DNA from: Paraburkholderia acidisoli
GTDB taxonomy: Bacteria > Pseudomonadota > Gammaproteobacteria > Burkholderiales > Burkholderiaceae
NCBI RefSeq assembly: GCF_009789675.1
Contig: NZ_CP046913.1
Location: forward strand, 2,108,001-2,172,000
Reading direction: 5' to 3'
DNA length: 64,000 nucleotides
Under the pieces are notes generated by a model, which saw nothing but the letters and a program-made list of their open reading frames with translations, did no database searches and was not told the DNA's origin. How positions within the stretch are numbered: position 1 is the first letter of the stretch; every line of letters begins with the position of its first letter. Below, in pieces: positions 35,586-44,625 of this stretch. The translations under genes were made by a program, and so were the position numbers.

Positions 35586-36575
35586 TCAGAAGCGGATGAC
35601 GGAGGCGCCCCAGGTGAAGCCGCCGCCCACGCCTTCGATCAGCACGTTCTGGCCGCGTTTGATGCGGCCGTCGCGCACGGCGACGTCGAACGCGAGCGGA
35701 ATCGACGCCGCCGAGGTGTTGCCATGCTCGCCCACCGTCACGACCATGCGCTCCGCGGGCAGGCCGAGCTTGCGGCAGGTGCCCTGCATGATGCGGATGT
35801 TGGCCTGGTGCGGGATCAGCCAGTCGATCTGGTCGGCGCTCAGTTGCGCCTTGTCGAGCGCTTCGTGCGCGACCTTTTCGAGCACGTTCACGGCGAGCTT
35901 GAACACGGCCTGGCCGTCCATGTGCAGGAACGCGTTGCCGGCGATCACGCCGCCGTTCACGTTGCCCGGCGTGCACAGGATGTGCGCGTAGCTGCCGTCG
36001 GCGTGGAGCGCGCTCGAGAGCACGCCCGGCTCGTCCGACGCCTGCAGCACGATGGCGCCGGCGCCGTCACCGAACAACACGCAGGTGGTGCGGTCGTTGA
36101 AGTCGAGAATGCGCGAGAAGGTTTCCGCGCCCACCACGAGCGCCGTGCGATGCTGGCCGCTGCGAATCAGGCTGTCCGCCACCGAAACGGCGTAAGCGAA
36201 GCCCGAGCAGACGGCCTGCACGTCGAACGCCGCGCCGTGATTGCGGATGCCGAGCTTGTTCTGCAGCAGGCAGGCGGTGCTCGGAAACACGAAATCGGGC
36301 GTGGAGGTCGCGACGATGATGAGGTCGATGGCCTGCGGGTCGACGTCGGCGGCTGCGATGGCGCGCTGCGAGGCGGCCAGCGCGAGATCGCTGGTGGTGA
36401 CGTCGGGCGCGGCGAAATAGCGCGCGTGGATGCCCGTGCGGGCGACGATCCATTCGTCGCTGGTTTCGACGCCCTTGGCGGCGAGGCGCTCGGCCAGTTC
36501 CTGATTGGTGACGCGCTCGGGCGGAAGATAGCTGCCCGTGCCGAGCACGCGGGAATATTGAGTCGATTGAGCCAT
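35586..36575 (-). CDS. fabH: 3-oxoacyl-[acyl-carrier-protein] synthase III
   Basis: KAS III starts fatty-acid synthesis by condensing acetyl-CoA with malonyl-ACP. The 329 residues have the catalytic Cys in [12 protein letters not shown], His in [12 protein letters not shown], and Asn in [12 protein letters not shown]. Its ATG overlaps the plsX stop by one base (TAATG), indicating coupling. Confidence 0.97.
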   Translation of the reverse strand: MAQSTQYSRVLGTGSYLPPERVTNQELAERLAAKGVETSDEWIVARTGIHARYFAAPDVTTSDLALAASQRAIAAADVDPQAIDLIIVATSTPDFVFPSTACLLQNKLGIRNHGAAFDVQAVCSGFAYAVSVADSLIRSGQHRTALVVGAETFSRILDFNDRTTCVLFGDGAGAIVLQASDEPGVLSSALHADGSYAHILCTPGNVNGGVIAGNAFLHMDGQAVFKLAVNVLEKVAHEALDKAQLSADQIDWLIPHQANIRIMQGTCRKLGLPAERMVVTVGEHGNTSAASIPLAFDVAVRDGRIKRGQNVLIEGVGGGFTWGASVIRF

Positions 36576-37774
36576 TATGCCTTCGAGGATGATGCGGCGC
36601 CGGGCGGGACGATGGTTCCCGCGGGGCCGGACGAGTCGGCAGACTGGGTGGCGGGCGGCGTGACCTGCGGGGCGGGAACCGCGGCGTCTTGAGCGCCGCC
36701 GTGGGCGCCGTTGCCGGCGCTCTCGCCGGCCGCCGCGGCCGTTGCCTCGCCAGTTGCCCGTTCCAGCGAACCGGCATTCTCTTCCATGGCGTGCGCGAGG
36801 CGCTCCAGCACGCCATTTTTGACGGCATCATACCCGCGATTGATCGCACACTCAAACGCGTAGGCGTCGGCCGAGCCGTGGCTCTTGATCACGAGACTCT
36901 TCAGGCCGAGCAGCGCCGCGCCGTTGTACTGGCGATGATCGACGCGCTTCTTGAAGTGCATGAGCACGGGCAGCGCCGCGAGCGCCATGAGCCTGGTGAG
37001 CCACGAGCGGCCAAACTCTTCCTTGATCATGTCGTTGAGCATCTGCGCGAGGCCTTCCGACGTCTTGAGCGCGACATTCCCAACGAAACCGTCACAGACG
37101 ATGACGTCGACGGTGCCCTTGAAAATGTCGTTGCCTTCCACGTTGCCGTAGAAGTTGAGCGTGCTCGCGCGCAGGAGTTCGCCCGCGCGCTTGATCGTCT
37201 CGTTGCCCTTGATGACTTCTTCGCCGATGTTCAGGAGGCCGATGGTCGGGCGCTCCTTGCCTTCGAGCGCGGCCACGAGCGCGTGTCCCATCTCCGCGAA
37301 CTGCAGCAGATGCTGCGGCTCGCAGTCGACGTTCGCGCCAAGGTCGAGCATCGTGGTGTAGCCAACGGGATTGGGCATCGCGAACGCGATGGCCGGGCGC
37401 TCGATGCCGGGCAGCGTCTTGAGCACGTAGCGCGACACCGCCATCAGCGCGCCGGTGTTGCCGGCGGAGACGCAGGCCTGGGCCTCGCCTTCCTTCACGC
37501 GATTGAGCGCGACGCGCATCGACGAATCTTTCTTCTTGCGCAGGGCGACCTCGACCGGATCGTCCATGGCGACGACCTCGGTGGCGGGTACGACGGAGAG
37601 CGCAGGATGGTCCGACGCCTTCAGCTTCTTCAACTGGGCGCGAACCGCCGACTCGACACCGACGAGCATGAGATGCGCGTCGGGGTGCGAGCGGACGAAA
37701 TGGACTGCGGCCGGGACCGTGACGGACGGGCCGTGGTCGCCTCCCATGCAATCTATCGTGAGCGTAACAGTCAT
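36575..37774 (-). CDS. plsX: Phosphate acyltransferase PlsX
   Basis: Converts acyl-ACP to acyl-phosphate, the acyl donor for glycerol-3-phosphate acylation. The 399-residue protein starts [21 protein letters not shown] and contains [18 protein letters not shown] and [14 protein letters not shown] tail of about 55 residues rich in Ala, Gly and Pro goes beyond the usual length of about 350. It lies downstream of rpmF, with a terminator hairpin between them. Confidence 0.96.
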   Translation of the reverse strand: MTVTLTIDCMGGDHGPSVTVPAAVHFVRSHPDAHLMLVGVESAVRAQLKKLKASDHPALSVVPATEVVAMDDPVEVALRKKKDSSMRVALNRVKEGEAQACVSAGNTGALMAVSRYVLKTLPGIERPAIAFAMPNPVGYTTMLDLGANVDCEPQHLLQFAEMGHALVAALEGKERPTIGLLNIGEEVIKGNETIKRAGELLRASTLNFYGNVEGNDIFKGTVDVIVCDGFVGNVALKTSEGLAQMLNDMIKEEFGRSWLTRLMALAALPVLMHFKKRVDHRQYNGAALLGLKSLVIKSHGSADAYAFECAINRGYDAVKNGVLERLAHAMEENAGSLERATGEATAAAAGESAGNGAHGGAQDAAVPAPQVTPPATQSADSSGPAGTIVPPGAASSSKA

Positions 37775-37797
37775 GGAATGCGACGGTTTTCAGGCAC

Positions 37798-37828
37798 AAA
37801 AAAGCGGCAGTCGAATGCCGCTTTTTTT
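37798..37828. terminator. Hairpin terminator between rpmF and plsX
   Basis: AGCGGCA and TGCCGCT pair around a 6-nt loop, with A6 and T7 flanks, so either strand gives a T-run. It lies 23 bp upstream of the plsX start, inside the usual operon. Confidence 0.8.
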
Positions 37829-37912
37829 GCGCCGAGCCGAAATATGGTCAAGCGAACGGAATCGCCATGCGCGGCACGTAACCCATGAGGTTCGCGCCGC
37901 ACGCTGGAACGA

Positions 37913-38092
37913 TTAGTCGTTCTTGGTCTTGACGACTTTCTTGCCGCGGTAGTAGCCGTTCGGGCTGATGTGGTGACGCAGATGCACTTCACCCGTGCTC
38001 GGCTCGACGGCCAGCGGCGCGCCCGTGAGGAAATCGTGCGAGCGGTGCATGCCGCGCTTCGACGGCGACTTCTTGTTTTGTTGAACTGCCAT
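37913..38092 (-). CDS. rpmF: 50S ribosomal protein L32
   Basis: The 59-residue protein [20 protein letters not shown]... is a canonical L32 without zinc-binding cysteines. ATG 38092 has CAGGAG upstream. The minus-strand sequence TTAGAAT at about 38115-38121 could be an extra -10 box ahead of the gene. It lies 134 bp after yceD. Confidence 0.98.
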   Translation of the reverse strand: MAVQQNKKSPSKRGMHRSHDFLTGAPLAVEPSTGEVHLRHHISPNGYYRGKKVVKTKND

Positions 38093-38226
38093 GATAACTC
38101 CTGAAAATTTTCCGGATTCTAACACAGCCCGATCCGGCCGCCGCCACCCAGGGGGATGGCCGGACTCCGGGCTCAGGCCCACGTATCGGTTACTGCCTGC
38201 CCTGCAGCCGCCTGATGCCGATGGCG

Positions 38227-38871
38227 TCAGTGCTTGCTGTCCGGGCCGTCCTTCTTGAGCGATTCGAGCGCCGCAAACGGGTTGACGCGCTCTTCCGACT
38301 CGATTTCCTGCTCAGGCACGTCGTCGACGGAATCCACGCCGTCCGCGCCATCGGCACCCGAGGCGAGACTTTCGTGAATTGCCGGACAAACTTCGTGCTT
38401 CGGCACCAGCGGCAGCGCGAGCAACAACTCCTCTTCGATCAAGTCGACGAGATCGAACTGGCGCGAGCCCACGATCACTTCGACTTCATCGTCGTCGAGC
38501 GGAAACTCATCCGCCTCTTCTTCCGTCTGGACGATACGGAAGACTGCATCCGCATTGAATGCCTGCTCGTAGGGAGCCAGGCAACGTTGACACGTGAGCC
38601 ACGCGCCACCGTGAATCGCAAGCCGCAGATAAGGCTGAGGCCCTTCGGTGCCGTCGTCTTGCAATTCTTGCTGCTTGAAGCCCGCGGCTTGCCAGGTGAA
38701 CGCGGTGTCGCGGTCTGGCGCGTCGGCCGGAACTTCATTTAACATGCGCGGCAGTTGCGAGAGGCGCACCACGCCTGCCGCTTCCCGCCCGCTGCGCGCG
38801 AATTCGAAGATGTCGAAATCACGCGGATTGAGCACGGACTTGTCCGCGCTTTTTTCAGGATGTTCGGTCAT
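38227..38871 (-). CDS. yceD: YceD/DUF177 family protein
   Basis: A 214-residue protein of the YceD family, linked in E. coli and plants to 23S rRNA accumulation. The conserved core includes [23 protein letters not shown], with CQRC, then [18 protein letters not shown], and [13 protein letters not shown] at the C-terminus. It is the first gene of the operon, behind a strong promoter at 38992-39020 and divergent from maf. Confidence 0.92.
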   Translation of the reverse strand: MTEHPEKSADKSVLNPRDFDIFEFARSGREAAGVVRLSQLPRMLNEVPADAPDRDTAFTWQAAGFKQQELQDDGTEGPQPYLRLAIHGGAWLTCQRCLAPYEQAFNADAVFRIVQTEEEADEFPLDDDEVEVIVGSRQFDLVDLIEEELLLALPLVPKHEVCPAIHESLASGADGADGVDSVDDVPEQEIESEERVNPFAALESLKKDGPDSKH

Positions 38872-39192
38872 ACGAGCGTCTCCTGCATCGGTTGCCTTAG
38901 TTGCCTTAGCGTGCTGCCTCAGCGTTCACTAACGTTCGCCGGCGCCGTCCCGTTGGACGTACAGCGTGAGCGTACCGATGAAAAGCCCAAAATCATAGCG
39001 CCTTTATCTTTGTGAGTCAAACACTTAAGCTCGCGTTTGCAAGTGCGTGTGCGAGCGGCGATTTCGGCCCCCATGAACGGCGTCGCGGTTAGAACCCGCC
39101 CCCGTTTTTCGGCACCGATATCGGCCCGCTGCGCCCAGAATCACCCGAACCGGCCGCCACGCGCGCCATCCCGCTTTTCATCACGAACCATC
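38872..39192 (-). promoter_or_regulatory. Divergent yceD/maf spacer with a strong yceD-operon promoter
   Basis: On the minus strand TTGACT (39015-39020), a 17-bp spacer and TATGAT (38992-38997) form a near-consensus sigma-70 promoter. Transcription should start near 38985, giving a leader of about 115 nt. No gene is supported in this 321-bp spacer, and the maf promoter is not obvious. Confidence 0.8.
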
Positions 39193-39810
39193 ATGCCGGA
39201 ATTTTCCCGCCCCGCCCTGATCCTTGCCTCGAGTTCGCGCTACCGCCGCGAGTTGCTCGAACGCCTGCGCATTCCGTTTTCGACCGCCGTGCCCGCCCTC
39301 GACGAAACGCCGCAGGCCGGCGAGACGCCCGAAGCGACCGCGCTGCGCCTCGCCGAAGCCAAGGCTCGCGCCGTGGCCGCGACGCTGCCCGCCAATGCCG
39401 GCCGCACGCTCGTGATCGGCTCCGACCAGGTTGCGACCTTCGACGGCCGCCAGATCGGCAAGCCCGGCACGCACGAGCGCGCGCTCGAGCAATTGCGGTC
39501 GATGCGCGGCCGCGAAGTGCTGTTCCATAGTGCACTGAGTCTGCTCGACACCGCGACCGGCCACGCGGATACCGTCGATGTCGTGACGACCGTGCGCTTT
39601 CGCGACCTGCCGGACGCCGCGCTCGACGCTTATCTGCGTGCCGAAACGCCTTATGACTGCGCGGGCAGCGCGAAATCGGAAGGGCTCGGCATCGTGCTGC
39701 TCGAAGCGATCGACTCCGACGACCCGACCGCGCTGATCGGCCTGCCGCTCATCGCGCTCACGCGCATGCTGCTCGCCGCCCGCTACCCGCTGCTGGAGAC
39801 CCGCGCATGA
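39193..39810 (+). CDS. Maf-family nucleotide pyrophosphatase (YceF type)
   Basis: A 205-residue house-cleaning pyrophosphatase. The YceF subgroup hydrolyses 7-methyl-GTP. The N-terminus LILASSSRYRRELLERLRI is the Maf signature, followed by LDETPQAGETPEATALRLAEAKA and the catalytic Asp region VIGSDQV. Divergence from yceD-rpmF is the same as for E. coli yceF. ATG 39193 begins the family N-terminus. Its stop overlaps the next start (ATGA). Confidence 0.9.
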   Translation: MPEFSRPALILASSSRYRRELLERLRIPFSTAVPALDETPQAGETPEATALRLAEAKARAVAATLPANAGRTLVIGSDQVATFDGRQIGKPGTHERALEQLRSMRGREVLFHSALSLLDTATGHADTVDVVTTVRFRDLPDAALDAYLRAETPYDCAGSAKSEGLGIVLLEAIDSDDPTALIGLPLIALTRMLLAARYPLLETRA

Positions 39811-40532
39811 GCCAGAAAGGCACGCTGTACCTGATCCCGAACACGCTGGGCGACGGCGACGACGCCGCGCTCGCCGCCGTGCTGCCCGCGCCCGTGCGCG
39901 AACGCGCGGGCACGCTCGCGAGTTATATCGGCGAAAACGCCAAGACCACGCGCGCGTTCCTGAAGCGCGTCGGGACCACGCGGCCGATCCAGGAAATCGA
40001 GATCCACGAGCTCAACGTCAACACGCCCGCGGGCGCCGTCGACAAGTTGCTCGCGCCGTTGCTCGCGGGCATCGACACGGGCCTCGTTTCCGAAGCGGGC
40101 GTGCCGGCCGTCGCCGATCCGGGCGCGCTGCTGGTGCGGCGCGCGCACGAACGCGGCATCCAGGTCGTGCCGCTGGTCGGGCCGAGTTCGATCCTGCTCG
40201 CGTTGATGGCCTCGGGCCTCAACGGCCAGAGCTTCGCGTTTCACGGCTATCTGCCCATGGACGCCAACGAGCGCGTGAAGAAGCTGCGCGAGCTGGAACA
40301 GGCGTCGCGCAAGGCGAAGCAGACGCAGATCTTTATCGAGACGCCGTATCGCAACAAGGCGATGCTCGACGCGCTGCTGACTAACTGCGCGCCTTCGACG
40401 CTCGTATGCGTGGCCGCCGATCTCACGCTGCCGACCGAAACCATCCTGAGCCGCGCCGTGTCCGACTGGAAGAAGAAAGGCGCGCCCGAGTTGCAGAAGC
40501 GTCCGGCGATTTTTCTGCTGCTCGCGCAGTGA
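39807..40532 (+). CDS. SAM-dependent methyltransferase, tetrapyrrole-methylase/RsmI-like fold
   Basis: A 241-residue protein with the TP-methylase fold: TLYLIPNTLGDGD at the N-terminus, GLVSEAGVPAVADPGALLV, LVGPSSILLALMASGLNG and FIETPYRNKAML. These motifs resemble RsmI (16S rRNA 2'-O-methyltransferase), but it is shorter and lacks the RsmI C-terminal region, so the substrate is uncertain. It is translationally coupled to maf. Confidence 0.8.
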   Translation: MSQKGTLYLIPNTLGDGDDAALAAVLPAPVRERAGTLASYIGENAKTTRAFLKRVGTTRPIQEIEIHELNVNTPAGAVDKLLAPLLAGIDTGLVSEAGVPAVADPGALLVRRAHERGIQVVPLVGPSSILLALMASGLNGQSFAFHGYLPMDANERVKKLRELEQASRKAKQTQIFIETPYRNKAMLDALLTNCAPSTLVCVAADLTLPTETILSRAVSDWKKKGAPELQKRPAIFLLLAQ

Positions 40533-40553
40533 CTTGCCGGCACGCGCCCGCAT

Positions 40554-40583
40554 AAAAAAACCGGCCATGACGGCCGGTTTTTT
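40554..40583. terminator. Bidirectional rho-independent terminator
   Basis: ACCGGCC and GGCCGGT pair around ATGAC with A7 and T6 flanks, between the convergent methyltransferase gene and sppA. Confidence 0.9.
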
Positions 40584-40614
40584 CGTTTTGCCACGCGAAT
40601 TCAGCCGGAACGCT

Positions 40615-41625
40615 TCACCGCAGCGAGAACTTCCCGCCCTCGACCAGCGAATGCACGGCCGCCGAGCCGATGCTCGCGCCGAAGCGCTTCGCCACGCGTT
40701 CCGTGATGCCTTGCTTGACCGTGTAATCGACGATGTCGGGCGCCTTGATGACGTCGCGCGCCACGTAGTCGGTGTCGCCGAAACCGTCGGCGAGGCCCAG
40801 TTCCACGCTCTTCTGGCCGGTCCAGAACAGCCCCGAGAACAGATCCGGCGAGTCCTTCAGACGCTGGCCGCGGCCGGCCTTCACGGCGTCGATGAACTGC
40901 TGGTGGATCTGGTCGAGCATTTCCTGCGCATGCGCGTCCATCTTGGGCGTGTCCGGCGAGAACGGGTCGTAGAAGCCCTTGTTCTCGCCCGAAGTGCGCA
41001 GGCGCCGCTCGACGCCGAGCTTGTCCATCAGGCCGGTGAAGCCGAAGCTGTCCATCAGCACGCCGATCGAGCCGACGATGCTCGCCTTGTTCACGTAGAT
41101 CTTGTCGGCGGCGGCCGCGACGTAGTAGCCGCCCGAAGCGCACATGTCGCCGACGACCACGTAAAGCGGGATCGCCGGATATTTCTTGCGCAGACGGCCG
41201 ATTTCGTCGTTGATGATGCCGGCCTGCACCGGGCTGCCGCCGGGGCTGTCGATGTGCAGGATCACGCCCGCCGTGCCCTCGTCGTCGAAGGCGCTGTCGA
41301 GCGCGTTGACGATGTCGTCGGCGTTCGCGGGGGTATCGGCGGAAATCTCGCCGTCGAGCGAAACGAGCGCCGTGTGGCGGCCGCCGCCCTCGACGCGCGC
41401 GCCCGAGAAGTCGAACACGCCCCACGCGATGACGATGAGCACCGCGAGAAACGCGAAACGGAAGAAGATGCGCCAGCGCCGCGCGGCGCGCTGTTCCTTG
41501 ATGGCGGCCAGCGCGATGCGTTCGAGCGCCTCGCGTTCCCAGCCAGGCGTGGCGGGCGCAGCGGCGCGGCGGTCTGACGAGGCCGCGCGCGGCTCGTTCG
41601 GATCAGGATTCTGAAGGTCGGACAT
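40615..41625 (-). CDS. sppA: Signal peptide peptidase SppA-type S49 protease
   Basis: An inner-membrane serine protease that degrades cleaved signal peptides. The 336-residue short form has one membrane anchor near residues 53-70 (FFRFAFLAVLIVIAWGVF), the conserved IDSPGGSPVQAG, the nucleophile Ser in CASGGYYVAAAAD, and Lys in VNKASIVGSIGVL. It starts at ATG 41625, 27 bp after the Rieske gene. Confidence 0.94.
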   Translation of the reverse strand: MSDLQNPDPNEPRAASSDRRAAAPATPGWEREALERIALAAIKEQRAARRWRIFFRFAFLAVLIVIAWGVFDFSGARVEGGGRHTALVSLDGEISADTPANADDIVNALDSAFDDEGTAGVILHIDSPGGSPVQAGIINDEIGRLRKKYPAIPLYVVVGDMCASGGYYVAAAADKIYVNKASIVGSIGVLMDSFGFTGLMDKLGVERRLRTSGENKGFYDPFSPDTPKMDAHAQEMLDQIHQQFIDAVKAGRGQRLKDSPDLFSGLFWTGQKSVELGLADGFGDTDYVARDVIKAPDIVDYTVKQGITERVAKRFGASIGSAAVHSLVEGGKFSLR

Positions 41626-41652
41626 GCGAGCGGAGAAAGGTCTGAGAAAAAA

Positions 41653-42042
41653 TCAGGGCGATTTGGGACGCAAATCGTCGTCGGGCAGCCAGAATACCGC
41701 ACGGCCCTCCGGCGTGTCCCGTTCCTCGACGCGCACGGGGCGCAAACGGCCGCCGCGGCACGGTCCGCCCACACACTTGCCGGTCTCCGGCTGGTAGATC
41801 GCGCCGTGCGTCGCGCACATCAGATAGAGCCCCGACGACTCGAAGAACTGGCCTTCGACCCAGTCGAGTTCCATGGGCACGTGCGCGCAGCGGTTCAGAT
41901 AGCCGTAGGCCTCGCCCGCATAGCGCACGAAAAACACGACCGCGTCGCCGCCCGCGTAGGTGGCGTTCAGGCGCTGGCCCGCGCCGCCATCGACAAGTTC
42001 AGCGGCGGCGCAAACGCGCACGGGAGCGTGCGTCTCGCTCAT
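41653..42042 (-). CDS. Small Rieske [2Fe-2S] protein
   Basis: A 129-residue stand-alone Rieske ferredoxin. The cluster ligands are CAH in NRCAHVPMELD and C-x2-H in CATHGAIYQP. There is no signal or membrane segment. The partner oxygenase is not in the neighbourhood. Its ATG overlaps the upstream HAD gene stop (ATGA), and it precedes sppA. Confidence 0.9.
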   Translation of the reverse strand: MSETHAPVRVCAAAELVDGGAGQRLNATYAGGDAVVFFVRYAGEAYGYLNRCAHVPMELDWVEGQFFESSGLYLMCATHGAIYQPETGKCVGGPCRGGRLRPVRVEERDTPEGRAVFWLPDDDLRPKSP

Positions 42043-42698
42043 GCGTGCTCCCGCAGCCAGCCGGCCAATGCGTCGACGTTCGGCGCGACGAAGCGCGGCT
42101 CGAGCTTTTCGAGCGCCGCCGAAGCGTGCGCGCCGTACGCCACGCCCACGCCCGCCACGCCCGCGTTGATCGCCATCTGCAGGTCGTGGGTCGTATCGCC
42201 GATCATGACCGTGCGGCCGAGATCCTGCCCCAGTTCCCGCGTGAGCTCCTGGAGCATGGCCGGATGCGGCTTCGAGAAGGTTTCGTCGGCACAGCGCGTC
42301 CCGTCGAACAGACTCGTGAGATGCGACTCGGCGAGCGCGCGGTTCAGCCCCACGCGGCTCTTGCCCGTGGCCACGGCCAGCAGATAGCCGGTGTCGCGCA
42401 GTTCCGCCAGCATCTCGCGCACGCCCGCGAACAGCTCGGTTTCCTGATCCTTCAGCAGATAGTGAATGCGATAGCGCTCGACGAGCCGCGGATAATCGGA
42501 CGGATCGAGCGTGGGCGCGGCGATCTGCAAGGCCTCGCGCAAACCGAGGCCGATCACGTAGCTCGCAGCCTCGTCGCCGGGCACGGGCAGTCCCAGGTCG
42601 CGGCAGGCCGCCTGGATGCTGCGTGTGATATGGGCGGTCGAATCCATCAGGGTGCCGTCCCAGTCGAACACAATCAGGTCAAATTGCTCTCGGGCCAT
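42039..42698 (-). CDS. HAD-superfamily hydrolase (Gph/phosphoglycolate-phosphatase-like)
   Basis: A 219-residue phosphatase with motif I FDWDGTLMDS, motif II VATGKSR, motif III Lys in SKPHPAML and motif IV MIGDTTHDLQMA. The substrate is not defined; the family includes phosphoglycolate phosphatases. ATG 42698 with GGAGAAG upstream is preferred to a TTG at 42713. It forms an rluC-HAD-Rieske-sppA run. Confidence 0.88.
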   Translation of the reverse strand: MAREQFDLIVFDWDGTLMDSTAHITRSIQAACRDLGLPVPGDEAASYVIGLGLREALQIAAPTLDPSDYPRLVERYRIHYLLKDQETELFAGVREMLAELRDTGYLLAVATGKSRVGLNRALAESHLTSLFDGTRCADETFSKPHPAMLQELTRELGQDLGRTVMIGDTTHDLQMAINAGVAGVGVAYGAHASAALEKLEPRFVAPNVDALAGWLREHA

Positions 42699-42749
42699 GC
42701 GCGGCTTCTCCAAACACGGTTGTTCTTGGTCTTGATGGTCTCGCGGCGC

Positions 42750-43784
42750 TCACGACACGCCATCCTCGCCGGACTCGTCGCCCCGAGCCGCCTCGCGCTG
42801 GGCCTTCAGCGCGTTGACGAACGCGCGGCAGTCGGCCGGCAGCGGCGCCTCGAACTGCAGCGTCTCGCCCGTGAGCGGATGCGCGAGCTTGAGCCGGTGC
42901 GCGTGCAGGAACATGCGCTTGATGCCAGGCTGCGCGCCGTTGCGGGCGAGCGCCTTGTTGAGGGCGAAGTCGCCGTATTTGGCGTCGCCGACGATGGGCA
43001 GCCCCAGATGCGCGAGATGCACGCGAATCTGGTGCGTGCGGCCCGTCTTGAGTTCGGCTTCGAGCAACGCGTAGTCCGGCCAGCGGTCGACGAGATTGAA
43101 CACGGTGTGCGACGGCATGCCGTCTTCCTGCACGCGCACGCGCCGCTCGCCTTCCGGGGTCAGATACTTGTGCAACGGTTCCTTGACCGCGCGGCGGCGG
43201 CCCCAGTCGGCGGCCCAATCGCCGTGCACGCAGGCGAAATAGCGTTTATCGGTCTGGTTGTCGCGGATTTGCGCGTGCAGGCCCACGAGCGCCGAACGCT
43301 TCTTGGCGAGCATGAGCACGCCCGAGGTTTCACGATCGAGCCGGTGCACGAGTTCGAGAAAGCGCCCTTCCGGGCGCGCCTGGCGCAACTGCTCGATCAC
43401 GCCGAACGCCACGCCGCTGCCGCCGTGCACGGCCACGCCGGCCGGTTTGTCGATGACGAGCAAGGCGTCGTCTTCGAACAACACCGGAAACTCGGCGGGC
43501 GGCACCGGCGCGGCGGCCGCCGTTTCGTTCGGCTGCGCGATGCGGATGGGCGGCACGCGCACGATGTCGCCGAGTTCGAGCCGGTATTGCGCGTCGATCC
43601 GACCCTTGTTCACACGCACTTCCCCGCTGCGCAGGATGCGGTAGATGTGGCTTTTCGGCACGCCCTTGCAGACGCGCACGAGGAAATTGTCGATGCGCTG
43701 ACCGGCCGCGCCATCGTCGATTTCCACGAAAGAAACCTGGTCACTTGCGACCTGATTCTGGGATGTTTTGCCTAACCCTTTCAT
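42750..43784 (-). CDS. rluC: 23S rRNA pseudouridine synthase RluC
   Basis: Makes pseudouridines in 23S rRNA (positions 955, 2504 and 2580 in E. coli). The 344-residue protein has an S4-like N-terminal domain (QRIDNFLVRVCKGVPKSHIYRILRSGEVRVN) and the catalytic HRLDRETSGVLML with its Asp, then ELKTGRTHQIRVH. The start at 43784 matches the family; the frame continues upstream into the rne leader without protein-like sequence. It is divergent from rne, as in E. coli. Confidence 0.95.
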   Translation of the reverse strand: MKGLGKTSQNQVASDQVSFVEIDDGAAGQRIDNFLVRVCKGVPKSHIYRILRSGEVRVNKGRIDAQYRLELGDIVRVPPIRIAQPNETAAAAPVPPAEFPVLFEDDALLVIDKPAGVAVHGGSGVAFGVIEQLRQARPEGRFLELVHRLDRETSGVLMLAKKRSALVGLHAQIRDNQTDKRYFACVHGDWAADWGRRRAVKEPLHKYLTPEGERRVRVQEDGMPSHTVFNLVDRWPDYALLEAELKTGRTHQIRVHLAHLGLPIVGDAKYGDFALNKALARNGAQPGIKRMFLHAHRLKLAHPLTGETLQFEAPLPADCRAFVNALKAQREAARGDESGEDGVS

Positions 43785-43796
43785 TCTGAATATAAT
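43768..43796 (+). promoter_or_regulatory. Sigma-70 promoter for rne
   Basis: TTGCCT (43768-43773), exactly 17 bp, then a perfect TATAAT (43791-43796). The predicted start is near 43803, about 820 nt before the rne ATG. It overlaps the first codons of the divergent rluC. Confidence 0.75.
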
Positions 43797-44625
43797 TTGC
43801 CCAGCGCTGACGCGACGGTAGGCCAAACGGCCAAAAGTTCTGCGAACCGCCCGATACAGATGAAGGGCGGTGATCCTGGGCTTGAACCATGCGGCATGCG
43901 CAGGCGGCAAGCGATAAACCGTTATTTTACTTGCGCCCGGGGCTGGTTGCTCACCCTGTCTGAAAGAGAAGCAACGAGTTGCACGCACGGAATTCCGCAT
44001 CGGCAGGGACGGCGCCCACAGGCACGTTCGGCTGGATCGGGTCCGACGGTAACGGAACATTGGTATAAAGAATCTATCCAGCGCGTCTGGCCGCGCGGTC
44101 GAAGTGACCGCCGCAGGAGGCGCTGGTGGCGAAAATACGGCGAGCGCCCGAAGCGTCCCGGCAACGTGCGGGACAAGGCGACGTCAAAAGTGGCGAGACA
44201 CCCCGAGGGGGAAGACGGGCGTACCTGAGAGCTTCCCGTGCGCGGCCCTGATTCAAGCAGGCGGCCGTGACCAGATCCTGCCGGCAGCGCGCCGTTCGCG
44301 GCTGCGGCATGTTGTTGCTGTGGCCGCTTTGGCGCCCGGCAGCCGGATCGGAAGCGCAGGAACATCGTGCTGTCGCTATCCCGCGGCATGCCTCGTCGCT
44401 GCTTGAAGCCGTATTTCGCATGTGCCCACGCGGCCCGTCCATGGCAACGTCACGAACGTCAAACCGGACCGGGCGCACAAAAGGCAATTCTCCCCGCCAT
44501 CGTTCCTGCTCCAGCGTGCTTGTGACAACACAACAAGGCGCGGCCTGCCGCTGCCTGCACGGTGCCGCGCGCCTGTCTGCGCGCACTGTGCGGCATGCGC
44601 GCGAAAGCCGCACTGGAGTCGTTCA
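43797..44625 (+). ncRNA. Long 5' leader of rne
   Basis: About 820 nt between the promoter and the RNase E start codon without a supported gene; the open frames here lack family motifs. In E. coli the rne leader (about 360 nt) folds into hairpins through which RNase E represses its own synthesis. A comparable function is inferred here, not shown. A TATAAAG box at about 44064 could mark a second, closer promoter. Confidence 0.5.

Noticed and set aside
41653..42042. Rieske protein as part of a ring-hydroxylating dioxygenase cluster
   Set aside because: No oxygenase or reductase gene lies nearby; neighbours are sppA and a HAD phosphatase.
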